A model generated the notes under the pieces. It did no database searches, was not told the DNA's origin, and saw only the letters and a list, made by a program, of their open reading frames with translations. Shown here in pieces: positions 1 through 8,871 of a stretch of 10,084 nt of DNA (positions are counted from its first letter, which is position 1; every line of letters begins with the position of its first letter). Origin of the DNA: Pseudomonadota bacterium (GTDB taxonomy: Bacteria; Pseudomonadota; Gammaproteobacteria; Burkholderiales; Burkholderiaceae_C); NCBI GenBank assembly GCA_023390985.1, contig JAEWBU010000308.1, positions 1-10,084 on the forward strand, written 5' to 3'. Both the position numbers and the translations under genes were made by a program.

Positions 1-1005
1 CACGCCTTCCTCGAAGCCATTGCCGACCTTGAAGCCCTTGACCCGGGCGGCGAACTTCTCGACGAAGCGGTCGTACACGCCTTCCTGGACGTAGATGCGG
101 TTGGCGCACACGCAGGTCTGGCCGGCGTTGCGGTACTTGCTGGCGATCGCGCCTTCCACCGCCGAGTCGACGTCCGCGTCGTCGAACACGATGAAGGGCG
201 CGTTGCCCCCGAGCTCCAGGCTCAGCTTCTTGATCGTCGGCGCGCTCTGCGCCATCAGGATGCGGCCCACTTCGGTCGAGCCGGTGAAGCTGATGTGGCG
301 CACGGTGTCGCTGGCGCAGAACACCTTGCCGACGGCGATGCTGTTGGCGCCGTCGGCGGTGAGCACGTTGAGCACGCCGGCCGGGATGCCGGCGCGGATC
401 GCCAGCTCGGCGGCGGCCAGCGCGGTCAGCGGCGTCAGCTCGGCCGGCTTGATCACCACCGGGCAGCCCGCGGCCAGCGCCGGCGCGACCTTGCGCGTGA
501 TCATGGCCAGCGGGAAGTTCCAGGGCGTGATGGCGGCGCAAACGCCGATCGGCTGGCGGATCACCATCAGGCGGCGGTTGTTGTCAAACGGGGGCAGCGT
601 TTCGCCGTTGACCCGCTTGGCTTCCTCCGCGAACCACTCGACGAAGCTGGCCCCGTAGGCCACCTCGCCGCGCGATTCGGCCATCGGCTTGCCGTTCTCG
701 GCGGTCATCAGCCGGGCCAGGTCTTCCTGGTGGGCCATCAGCAGGTCGAACCACTTGCGCAGGAGGATGCTGCGTTCCTTGGCGGTCTTGCCGCGCCACG
801 CGGGCCAGGCGGCGTCGGCCGCGGCGATGGCCTTCTCGGCGTCGGCGGCGCCGAGGTTGGCCACGTCGGCCAGCTTGGCACCGGTGGCCGGGTCGTTCAC
901 GTCGAAGCGGGCCGTGCCCTTGACCCACTGGCCGTTCACCAGCGCGTCGGTCTTGAGAAGGGAAGGGTCGTTGAGCTGCGCCAGCGGCGAGGTCTTCATG
1001 TCCAT
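1..1005 (-). CDS. gabD: Succinate-semialdehyde dehydrogenase (NAD(P)+), 5' part, cut by left edge
   Basis: Oxidises succinate semialdehyde to succinate in the cytoplasm, the last step of 4-aminobutyrate (GABA) breakdown. The 335 codons present align by eye along their whole length with E. coli GabD (482 residues), with an N-terminus about ten residues longer; roughly 155-160 C-terminal residues lie outside the window. Aldehyde dehydrogenase landmarks are intact: PWNF at 161-164 with the oxyanion Asn163, the cofactor loop FTGSTEVG at 240-247, the general base Glu264 in ELGGNAPF, and the nucleophile Cys298 in NAGQTCVCANR. The Cys-Glu spacing of 34 equals that of the E. coli enzyme. The start is the ATG at 1005, six bases after a GGAG; a second in-frame ATG two codons later is too far from it. 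The gene diverges from alaS. Family assignment is firm. The exact substrate is inferred from GabD-type similarity, since related glutarate-semialdehyde dehydrogenases look alike. Confidence 0.93.
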   Translation of the reverse strand, partial: MDMKTSPLAQLNDPSLLKTDALVNGQWVKGTARFDVNDPATGAKLADVANLGAADAEKAIAAADAAWPAWRGKTAKERSILLRKWFDLLMAHQEDLARLMTAENGKPMAESRGEVAYGASFVEWFAEEAKRVNGETLPPFDNNRRLMVIRQPIGVCAAITPWNFPLAMITRKVAPALAAGCPVVIKPAELTPLTALAAAELAIRAGIPAGVLNVLTADGANSIAVGKVFCASDTVRHISFTGSTEVGRILMAQSAPTIKKLSLELGGNAPFIVFDDADVDSAVEGAIASKYRNAGQTCVCANRIYVQEGVYDRFVEKFAARVKGFKVGNGFEEGV

Positions 1006-1011
1006 CGTGTT

Positions 1012-1015
1012 CTCC
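1012..1015 (-). promoter_or_regulatory. gabD ribosome binding site
   Basis: Read on the minus strand the sequence is GGAG, six bases before the ATG at 1005. It decides between this ATG and the in-frame ATG at 999, which would be 12 bases away. Confidence 0.7.
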
Positions 1016-1089
1016 GTAGGGAGCGCCGATTGTGCTCGCCCGGGTGGTGGCTTGCAGGCGGCACGGCCGGGCTGCGAGGGGGGCAAACC

Positions 1090-1095
1090 TATAAT
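1090..1095 (+). promoter_or_regulatory. Predicted -10 box of the alaS promoter
   Basis: TATAAT, a perfect sigma-70-type -10 hexamer, standing out in very GC-rich surroundings. With a 17-base spacer the -35 position would be 1067-1072 (CCGGGC), which is not -35-like, and there is no extended -10 TGn. The promoter may therefore depend on an activator or on the -10 alone. The predicted start is near 1101-1103, giving a leader of about 70 bases before the alaS ATG. Confidence 0.6.
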
Positions 1096-1098
1096 CGA

Positions 1099-1127
1099 CG
1101 GCTTCGCCGCGCGCACTCTCGCGAGAG
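1099..1127 (+). promoter_or_regulatory. Two inverted repeats at the alaS transcription start: candidate operator or leader hairpins
   Basis: CGGC-TTC-GCCG (1099-1109) straddles the predicted start, and the perfect 12-base palindrome CTCTCGCGAGAG (1116-1127) follows after six bases. E. coli AlaRS is known to repress its own gene by binding a palindrome flanking the alaS start site, so the same placement here suggests autogenous control. That link is inference: neither repeat is known to be bound, and in GC-rich DNA short inverted repeats occur by chance. In RNA the first could form a four-pair stem and the second a short stem with a CGCG loop. Confidence 0.4.
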
Positions 1128-1171
1128 CGGCGTCCAGCCTTCCGCCGCACCTTTTTCGCCGGCCCCGCACC

Positions 1172-3777
<2,606 letters not shown>

Positions 3778-3799
<22 letters not shown>

Positions 3800-4305
3800 C
3801 GCGTCGCCTGCTGCTGGGCGCCGGCCTCGCGGCCGCGCTGCCCGTGGCGCGCGCGGCGCAGATCGACAAGGCGCCGGCGGGGCTGGCCTCGTTCAACGCG
3901 CTGGACCTGGACGGCGGCAAGGTCGTGGTGCCGGCCGCCGGCCGCGCCACCATCGTCAACTTCTGGGCCACCTGGTGCCCGCCGTGCCGCGCCGAGATGC
4001 CGCTGCTGCTGGACCTGCCCACGTTCTACGGCGACCGGCTCTCGCTGCAGCTGGTCAACTTCAAGGAGCGCGCCGCCACCGTGCAGCGCTACATGCGCGA
4101 ATCCAACTGGTCGCATCCGGTGGTGATGGATGCGGCGGGCGAGGGCGCCGCGGCCTGGGGCGTGAAGATCTTCCCGACCACCGTGGGCTTCGACGCCACC
4201 GGCCGTGCGCGCTGGCGGGTGCGCGGCGAATTCGACTGGAGCGGCGCAGAGGCCGCGCGCCTGGTGGAGAGCCTCTTCGGCCCGACTTCCGTGAGATCGA
4301 CATGA
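3778..4305 (+). CDS. TlpA-like periplasmic thioredoxin-fold thiol-disulfide oxidoreductase
   Basis: A 175-residue exported redoxin. The N-terminus has an Arg-Arg pair (LTRRLLLG), a hydrophobic run and a probable signal-peptidase site after VARA, near residue 26; TRRLLL resembles a twin-arginine signal, although Sec export is possible. The mature part is a TlpA/ResA-type thioredoxin fold: NFWATWCPPC with the redox pair Cys67/Cys70, and the cis-proline loop FPTT with Pro133. These are its only two cysteines. Family members reduce disulfides or cytochrome c apoprotein thiols outside the membrane; the partner here is not shown. The ATG at 3778 is the only plausible start and lies within the end of alaS (22-base overlap), so the first residues, MGGGPG, are set by alaS coding constraint. 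No strong Shine-Dalgarno precedes it, which suggests coupling to alaS translation. Its stop overlaps the start of the transglutaminase-like gene. Confidence 0.88.
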
Positions 4306-5396
4306 ACACAAGACGCGACCTTCTCGCCGCGGCCGCCGCGGCCGCCCTGGCGCCCCTTCCCGCGCTGGCGCAGTCCCAGGCCCGCCGTTTCGCGCCCAGT
4401 CCCGACGGCTGGCGCACGTTCGAGGTGACCACGCTGGTGGAGCCGGCCCTGGCCCAGGGCGCGCCCCAGGTCTGGGTTCCGATCCCTTCGGTGGACACCG
4501 CCTGGCAGCAGTCGCTGGAGAGCAGCATCCGCACCAATGGCAGCGCCGAGCGCCTGTCCGACGGCGTCGAAGGCGCGCGCATGCTGCACGTGAAGTTCGA
4601 CGCGGCCGAGCAGCAGCCGTTCGTCGAAATCACCACGCGCGTTCGCACGCGCGATCGAGCGGTGGACTGGTCGTCGTCCAGGCCCGTGCGCGAGGACCCG
4701 GCCGTGCTGGCGCACGCGCTGCGGCCGACGGCGCTGATCCCCACCGACGGCATCGTGCGCGACACCGCGCGCAAGGCCGTGGGCGATGCGCGCACCGACG
4801 CCGACAAGGTCCGGCGCCTCTACGACTGGGTCGTCGGCAATGCGTGGCGCGAGCCCACCGTGCGCGGCTGCGGCGAGGGCGACATCCGCACCATGCTGGA
4901 AACCGGCGACCTGGGCGGCAAGTGCGCCGACCTCAACGCGCTGTTCGTCGGCCTGTGCCGCTCGATCGGCGTGCCGGCGCGCGACGTCTACGGCTTGCGG
5001 CTGGGGCCTTCGGCTTTCGGCTACCGCGAACTCGGCAGCAATCCGGCCAACCTGAAGGCGGCGCAGCACTGCCGCGCCGAGGTGTACCTGCAGGCGCACG
5101 GATGGGTCGCGATGGACCCGGCCGACGTCAGCAAGGTGATGCGCCAGGAGACGGGCGAGTGGATCAAGGACGTGCGGCATCCGGTCGTCGCGCCCGTGTA
5201 CCGCGGACTCTTCGGCAGCTGGGAAGGCAACTGGGTCGCCTACAACATGGCCCACGACGTGGCGCTGCCGGGCTCCCGGCTCGGGAAGCTCGGCTTCCTG
5301 ATGTATCCGGTCGCCGAGGACAAGCAGGGCCGCTTCGACTCCTACGCGCCGGACGATTTCCGCTACCGCATCGCGGCGCGCGAGCTGAAGGCCTGA
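4302..5396 (+). CDS. Exported transglutaminase-like (papain-fold) domain protein
   Basis: A 364-residue secreted protein. MNTRRDLLAAAA followed by an alanine-rich hydrophobic run and ALAQ is a signal peptide with a twin-arginine look. The core is a transglutaminase-like domain: the nucleophile region GGKCADLNALFVGLCRSIGV with Cys208, then HCRAEVYL with His256 and the AMDPADV loop with Asp272, a complete Cys-His-Asp triad in the usual order. Residues before about 150 form a beta-rich region that often precedes such domains. Bacterial members act as cysteine proteases, peptide amidases or cross-linkers; the substrate cannot be told from the sequence. Four cysteines are present (190, 208, 220, 257), one beside the catalytic His. 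The start overlaps the stop of the thioredoxin gene as ATGA, a sign of translational coupling, and the redox neighbour might keep Cys208 reduced. A palindromic repeat begins two bases after the stop. Confidence 0.85.
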   Translation: MNTRRDLLAAAAAAALAPLPALAQSQARRFAPSPDGWRTFEVTTLVEPALAQGAPQVWVPIPSVDTAWQQSLESSIRTNGSAERLSDGVEGARMLHVKFDAAEQQPFVEITTRVRTRDRAVDWSSSRPVREDPAVLAHALRPTALIPTDGIVRDTARKAVGDARTDADKVRRLYDWVVGNAWREPTVRGCGEGDIRTMLETGDLGGKCADLNALFVGLCRSIGVPARDVYGLRLGPSAFGYRELGSNPANLKAAQHCRAEVYLQAHGWVAMDPADVSKVMRQETGEWIKDVRHPVVAPVYRGLFGSWEGNWVAYNMAHDVALPGSRLGKLGFLMYPVAEDKQGRFDSYAPDDFRYRIAARELKA

Positions 5397-5398
5397 CC

Positions 5399-5487
5399 CG
5401 TCATTCCCGCGAAGGCGGGAATCCAGAGCTCCCGCCTTGGGGGGTCCTCGATGGGAGCCCTGGATCCCCGCCTCCGCGGGGATGACG
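5399..5487. repeat. Palindromic dispersed repeat made of two hairpin arms
   Basis: Two 28-base arms (5399-5426 and 5460-5487) are inverted copies differing at only three positions. Each arm is itself a hairpin: ATTCCC-N8-GGGAAT at 5403-5422 (loop GAAG) and ATCCCC-N8-GGGGAT at 5464-5483 (loop CTCC). The 33-base middle adds an inner inverted pair, GCTCCC at 5428-5433 and GGGAGC at 5453-5458. The ATTCCC-N8-GGGAAT pattern matches the form of the neisserial dRS3 repeat, and CGTCATTCCCGCGAAGGCGG-type repeats are, from general knowledge, scattered between genes of many proteobacteria. No transposase or target-site duplication is seen. Lying just after the transglutaminase stop, the folded RNA could end or protect the alaS operon transcript, but no U-tract follows, so it is not a standard terminator. 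Confidence 0.8.
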
Positions 5488-5542
5488 AAGCAGGAGCGGT
5501 TGAGTTGAAACCCCGCCGCGCCGCCCCACGGCGCGCTCCGGC

Positions 5543-5555
5543 CGAGGTAACCTCG
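5543..5555 (+). promoter_or_regulatory. Small hairpin covering the Shine-Dalgarno-like GAGGT of the membrane-protein gene
   Basis: CGAGGTAACCTCG is a perfect inverted repeat (six-base arms, one central base) that as RNA would form a five-pair stem with a UAA loop. The GAGG in its left arm is the only ribosome-binding-like sequence before the next gene, 12 bases from a GTG and 15 from an ATG. Folding would hide it. It could instead be a protein-binding palindrome. Confidence 0.35.
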
Positions 5556-5563
5556 TCCGCGTG

Positions 5564-6067
5564 ATGCACATCATCGGCCGGTTCTTCGCGGCGATCCATG
5601 CGGTGGTCGCCCTGCTGTTCGCCTGCGCGGCGATCGTCCTCGTCATCACCGCGATCCGGCTCGGCGTCGAGGCGCTGGCGCGCGGCTTCGAGCCGGGGGG
5701 TGCGCTGATCGTGATCGAGGCGCTGGGCCTGCTGGCCGCCGCCGTGGTCGCGCTGCAGATCGCGCAGACCATCGCCGAGGAGGAGATCGTGCGCGACGCC
5801 CACATGAGCGCGCCGACGCGCGTGCGGCGCTTCTCCTCGCGCTTCCTGGTGGTCGTGGTGGTGGCGCTGGCCATCGAAGGCCTGGTCGCCACCTTCAAGG
5901 CGATCCGCGAAGACCTGTCGCAGCTGGTCTATGCGGCGGCGCTGGTGGGCGCCACCGGCCTGCTGCTCACCGCCTGGGGCGTCTTCATCCACCTGAACCG
6001 CTCGGCCGAGGAGCTGGAGCCGGAGGCGATGGAGAAGGCCAAGCGGGAGGATCGGAAGCTGGAGTGA
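5564..6067 (+). CDS. Small four-helix integral membrane protein, function unknown
   Basis: Not recognised with confidence. The 167-residue product has four likely membrane helices: about 8-33, 46-70, 94-112 and 122-144, numbered from the alternative GTG start one codon upstream. A polar loop with EEEIVRDAH and several arginines lies between helices 2 and 3. The C-terminal tail after HLNR is highly charged (Glu, Lys, Arg) and probably cytoplasmic. Acidic residues fall within or near helices 2 and 3 (Glu53, Glu106). The helix order, the Arg/Phe segment before helix 3 and the D..L.Y.AA pattern entering helix 4 resemble the PsiE family (phosphate-starvation-inducible), a weak lead only. The start is uncertain between ATG 5564 and GTG 5561; both are far from the GAGGT at 5544-5548. 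It ends four bases from the convergent binding-protein gene, and no terminator is visible between them. Confidence 0.75.
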   Translation: MHIIGRFFAAIHAVVALLFACAAIVLVITAIRLGVEALARGFEPGGALIVIEALGLLAAAVVALQIAQTIAEEEIVRDAHMSAPTRVRRFSSRFLVVVVVALAIEGLVATFKAIREDLSQLVYAAALVGATGLLLTAWGVFIHLNRSAEELEPEAMEKAKREDRKLE

Positions 6068-6071
6068 CAGG

Positions 6072-7205
6072 TCAGCGAACCACCTTCCCGTCCGCCGTGA
6101 TCGTCACCAGGTCGATCGCGCGCACCGAGTCGCGCACGCCCGCGCGCAGGTTGATGCGGAAGCCGCCGACGTCGTAGTCGCTCATGCCGGCCAGGGCCTT
6201 CTGCAGGCCGGCCTTGTCGAGGTTGCGGCCCGCGCGGCGCACGGCTTCGTTGAGCGCCTTGGCGGCGATGAAGCCTTCCAGGCCTTCGTACGACGCCGTC
6301 TGGTCCGAGTTGTCGATGGCCGCCAGGTATTCCTTGACGATGGGCGTCGCCGAGCTGCGCGGCGAAGGCACGACCTGCGAGATCACCACGCCGCCGATCT
6401 CCTTGCCGAGCGCCGTGTAGAGCGGGTCGATGCCGACCACCGAGAAGTTCATGAAGGCGCCCACGTAGCCCGTCTTGCGCATCTTGCGGATGAACGCGGC
6501 CGTGGTGTTGAACAGCGAGACCTGGATGATGGCGTGCGGCTGCAGCTTGGCCAGCTGCGCCACCGCGGCATCGACCTTGTCGCTGTTGACCGGCACGAAC
6601 GCCGAGCCCACCAGCGGCGGCAGCTTCAGCTCCGTGATCGCCTGCTGCACCGCCGCCAGGCCCGCGCGGCCCATGGCGTCGTCCTCGGCCAGCACCGCGA
6701 TGCGGTTCTGCCCGAGCGTGGCGCAGTGCCGCACCATCTTGAAGGCCTCGTCGGCCAGGCTGGGGCGCACGTGGAAGACGTGCGAGACGGACGGATCGCG
6801 CAGCGCGTCGGAAGCGGCGAAGGGCGCGAACAGCACCGTGCCCTGCTCGCGCGCGACCGCGGCGGCGGCTTCGGCGCTGCCGGTGCCGACGAATCCGAAC
6901 AGCAGGTCGGCGCCGTCGGCCAGCAGCTTCTTCGCATTCGCCGCGGCCTTGGCCGGGTCGTAGCTGTCGTCCACCTGGCGCAGCTCGAAGGTCCAGCCCG
7001 GGTTGTTCTTCGCGCCGTTGAAGGCGTCGAAGTACAGCTTGGAGCCGGCCGCGAAGGCCAGGCCGATCTGGTCGCCCGCGCCGGTGAGCGGCACCGACTG
7101 GCCGAGCACGATCTTGCGCGAGGCGCGCGCCTGGGCGTGCACCACGGACGGGACCACCGCCGCCGCGGCGATCGCCGCCAATACCCGCCGTCGGGTGTTC
7201 ATCAT
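6072..7205 (-). CDS. Periplasmic substrate-binding protein, branched-chain amino acid ABC transporter type
   Basis: A 377-residue exported ligand-binding protein of the Leu/Ile/Val-binding (Peripla_BP_6) family. The signal peptide is MMNTRRRVLAAIAAAAVVPS ending near VHAQA, again with an Arg-rich, Tat-like start. Family hallmarks are IVLGQSVPLTG at 32-42 in the first lobe, VDDSYDPAKAAANAKKLL at 78-95, GFVGTGSAEAA at 104-114 and the APFAASDALR segment near 127-136. Such proteins deliver amino acids, amides or aromatic acids to a membrane ABC complex; the ligand cannot be read here. No permease or ATPase gene is adjacent, so it is an orphan that must share a transporter encoded elsewhere or serve as a sensor. 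The start is the ATG at 7205, eight bases after a strong GAGGAGG; the next codon is also ATG. It lies 55 bases after trmB on the same strand. Confidence 0.92.
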   Translation of the reverse strand: MMNTRRRVLAAIAAAAVVPSVVHAQARASRKIVLGQSVPLTGAGDQIGLAFAAGSKLYFDAFNGAKNNPGWTFELRQVDDSYDPAKAAANAKKLLADGADLLFGFVGTGSAEAAAAVAREQGTVLFAPFAASDALRDPSVSHVFHVRPSLADEAFKMVRHCATLGQNRIAVLAEDDAMGRAGLAAVQQAITELKLPPLVGSAFVPVNSDKVDAAVAQLAKLQPHAIIQVSLFNTTAAFIRKMRKTGYVGAFMNFSVVGIDPLYTALGKEIGGVVISQVVPSPRSSATPIVKEYLAAIDNSDQTASYEGLEGFIAAKALNEAVRRAGRNLDKAGLQKALAGMSDYDVGGFRINLRAGVRDSVRAIDLVTITADGKVVR

Positions 7206-7260
7206 GGGGGAATCCTCCTCGTCCTCAGGTCCAGAAATTGAGCAAGTCCGATGCCACCGC
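7206..7260 (-). promoter_or_regulatory. trmB to binding-protein gap with strong ribosome binding site
   Basis: Fifty-five bases lie between the trmB stop and the binding-protein ATG. GAGGAGG (minus strand, 7220-7214) is the strongest Shine-Dalgarno noted in the window and fixes the start at 7205. No -10/-35 pair and no terminator hairpin are recognisable here, so the gene may be read through from trmB or have a promoter that cannot be seen by eye. Confidence 0.6.
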
Positions 7261-7989
7261 TCACGCGGCGGCGCGCTCGAACACCACGTCCCACACGCCG
7301 TGCCCGAGGCGAAGGCCGCGGTTCTCGAACTTGGTGAGCGGCCGGTAGTCGGGGCGGGGCGCGAAGCCGTCGGCGGTGTTGCGAAGCCGCGGTTCGGCGC
7401 CCAGCACTTCGAGCATCTGCTGGGCGTACGGTTCCCAGTCGGTGGCGCAGTGCAGGTAGCCGCCGGGCCGCAGGCGGTCCGCCAGCTTGGCGACCAGCGG
7501 CGGCTGGATCAGGCGCCGCTTGTGGTGGCGAAGCTTGTGCCAGGGGTCGGGGAAGAACACGTGCACGCCATCCAGCGACGCAGGGCGCAGCATGTGGTCC
7601 AGCACTTCGACCGCGTCGTGCTGCACGATGCGGATGTTCCGCAGGTTCCCCTCGCCGATGCGCTTGAGCAGGGCGCCCACGCCCGGCTCGTGCACCTCGC
7701 AGCACAGGAAGTTCTTGTGCGGCATCAGCGACGCGATGTGGGCCGTGGCCTCGCCCATGCCGAAGCCGATCTCCAGGATGGTCGGCGCCTGGCGGCCGAA
7801 GGCGGCCGCGAGATCCAGCGGCTCGGCCCGGTAGGGGATCAGGAACTGCGGTCCCAGCTGCTCGAAGGCGCGGGCCTGGCCGATGGTGGTGCGGCCGGCG
7901 CGCCGCACGAAGCTGCGGATGGCGCGGGGAAACGGCACGCCCTCGGGCGCGCCGGCGGGCTTGTCGTGGGGATCGCCGGGTTCAGACAC
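7261..7989 (-). CDS. trmB: tRNA (guanine-N7-)-methyltransferase
   Basis: Methylates G46 in the variable loop of many tRNAs to m7G, using S-adenosylmethionine, in the cytoplasm. The 242-residue product carries the TrmB signatures: SAM-binding EIGFGMGE at 73-80, the acidic residue in CCEVHEPG near 96-103, the active-site block FFPDPWHKLRHHKRRL at 145-160, and the C-terminal TKFENRG at 219-225. About 50 N-terminal residues before the SAM fold contain a basic segment (AIRSFVRRAGR) typical of the family. The start is a GTG at 7989 lying within the end of gluQRS: the sequence GTGTCTGA contains both signals, an 8-base overlap, with no Shine-Dalgarno of its own. Translation is therefore probably coupled to gluQRS, pairing two tRNA-modifying enzymes. 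Confidence 0.96.
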   Translation of the reverse strand: MSEPGDPHDKPAGAPEGVPFPRAIRSFVRRAGRTTIGQARAFEQLGPQFLIPYRAEPLDLAAAFGRQAPTILEIGFGMGEATAHIASLMPHKNFLCCEVHEPGVGALLKRIGEGNLRNIRIVQHDAVEVLDHMLRPASLDGVHVFFPDPWHKLRHHKRRLIQPPLVAKLADRLRPGGYLHCATDWEPYAQQMLEVLGAEPRLRNTADGFAPRPDYRPLTKFENRGLRLGHGVWDVVFERAAA

Positions 7990-8863
7990 CCGTGGATTGT
8001 AGAAAGGGCCAGTGCGCGATCCACGCGGAAAGCGCGCCGGACACCGATCCTTTTTGCGCGGGCAGGGACAGTGCCGCGGCGGCGTCGTTCAGGGCCCGCA
8101 GCGGATCGGCCAGGTCGAGCGCCTGCGCGCCGTTCTGCTTGGACAGCTTCTCGCCGTCGGCGCCCAGCACCAGCGGCGTGTGCAGGTACGCGGGCGAGGG
8201 CACACCCAGCGCGCGCTGCAGGAGCAGTTGCCGGGCGGTGTTGTCGGCCAGGTCCTCGCCGCGCACGACGTGCGTGATGCCCTGGTCGGCGTCGTCCACC
8301 ACCACCGCGAGCTGGTAGGCCCACAAGCCGTCGGCGCGCCGAAGCACGAAGTCGCCGACTTCGCGCGCCACGTCCTGCCGCTGGTCGCCGAGCCGGCGGT
8401 CGTGCCAGTGCACCACGCCGTCGGGCACGCGGAACCGCCACGCGCGCGCGGGCCGGCCGTGCAGGCCGTCGCGGCAGGTGCCGGGATAAGGCGCTTCCTG
8501 GCCGCGCACGCGCGGGCGGCCCTGGGCGGCCAGCGCGGTCTCGATGTCCCTGCGCGAGCAGGCGCAGGGGTAGGCGAGTCCTTGCGCGACCAGGCGATCG
8601 AGCGCCGCTTGATGGACCTCGCCGCGTGTCGATTGCCACAGGGGCGGTTCATCGGGCACCAGGCCGCAGCGTTCCAGCTGCTCCAGGATCAGCCGGTCCG
8701 CCCCCGGCACGCAGCGCGGCGTGTCCACGTCCTCGATGCGCACCAGCCACGATCCGCCGTTGCGGCGCGCGTCGAGCCAGCTGGCCAGCGCCGCGACCAG
8801 CGAGCCGGCATGGAGGGGACCGGTGGGGGACGGCGCGAAGCGCCCGCGGTAGGCACCGCCCAT
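7982..8863 (-). CDS. gluQ: Glutamyl-Q tRNA(Asp) synthetase
   Basis: A GluRS paralogue (GluQRS, YadB) that activates glutamate without tRNA and attaches it to the queuosine base in the anticodon of tRNA-Asp. The 293 residues contain only the catalytic half of a glutamyl-tRNA synthetase, with no anticodon-binding domain, as is normal for this family. FAPSPTGPLHAGS carries the HIGH-like signature at His18-Ser21, and DGEKLSKQNGA carries the KMSKS-like loop at 239-243. The zinc site is complete and of YadB type: Cys100-x-Cys102, then Tyr126-PGT-Cys130. The start ATG gives MGGAYRGRFAPSPTG; the frame is open upstream but that sequence belongs to the preceding oxidoreductase gene. The gene starts 8 bases after that stop and overlaps the trmB start by 8 bases. 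Activity requires a queuosine pathway elsewhere in the genome. Confidence 0.95.
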   Translation of the reverse strand: MGGAYRGRFAPSPTGPLHAGSLVAALASWLDARRNGGSWLVRIEDVDTPRCVPGADRLILEQLERCGLVPDEPPLWQSTRGEVHQAALDRLVAQGLAYPCACSRRDIETALAAQGRPRVRGQEAPYPGTCRDGLHGRPARAWRFRVPDGVVHWHDRRLGDQRQDVAREVGDFVLRRADGLWAYQLAVVVDDADQGITHVVRGEDLADNTARQLLLQRALGVPSPAYLHTPLVLGADGEKLSKQNGAQALDLADPLRALNDAAAALSLPAQKGSVSGALSAWIAHWPFLQSTGV

Positions 8864-8871
8864 GGGGGAGC

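Larger units (their letters stand above)
1006..1171. promoter_or_regulatory. Divergent gabD / alaS intergenic region
   Basis: This 166-base non-coding gap holds the control regions of two genes read outward. Toward alaS there is a consensus -10 box (annotated separately) but no convincing -35. Toward gabD the best that can be seen is CACAAT (minus strand, 1034-1029), a four-of-six match to a -10 box that would put the start about 8 bases before the GGAG; no good -35 accompanies it, so this is tentative. No transcription factor gene sits beside the region. Confidence 0.6.

Noticed and set aside
1052..1057. TTGCAG as the -35 box for alaS
   Set aside because: It is 32 bases upstream of the TATAAT, far beyond workable sigma-70 spacing.
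689..1171. N-terminal extension of AlaRS upstream of the ATG at 1172
   Set aside because: The frame is open, but the added sequence is antisense to gabD and crosses the TATAAT box; AlaRS family similarity and normal length begin at 1172.
5399..5487. CRISPR array or insertion sequence at the palindrome
   Set aside because: Only two inverted, not direct, copies; no regular spacers, no transposase and no target duplication visible.
6055..6085. Bidirectional terminator between the convergent membrane-protein and binding-protein genes
   Set aside because: Only weak, short complementary segments (GGAAG and CTTCC) separated by about 30 bases, without a U-tract on either strand.
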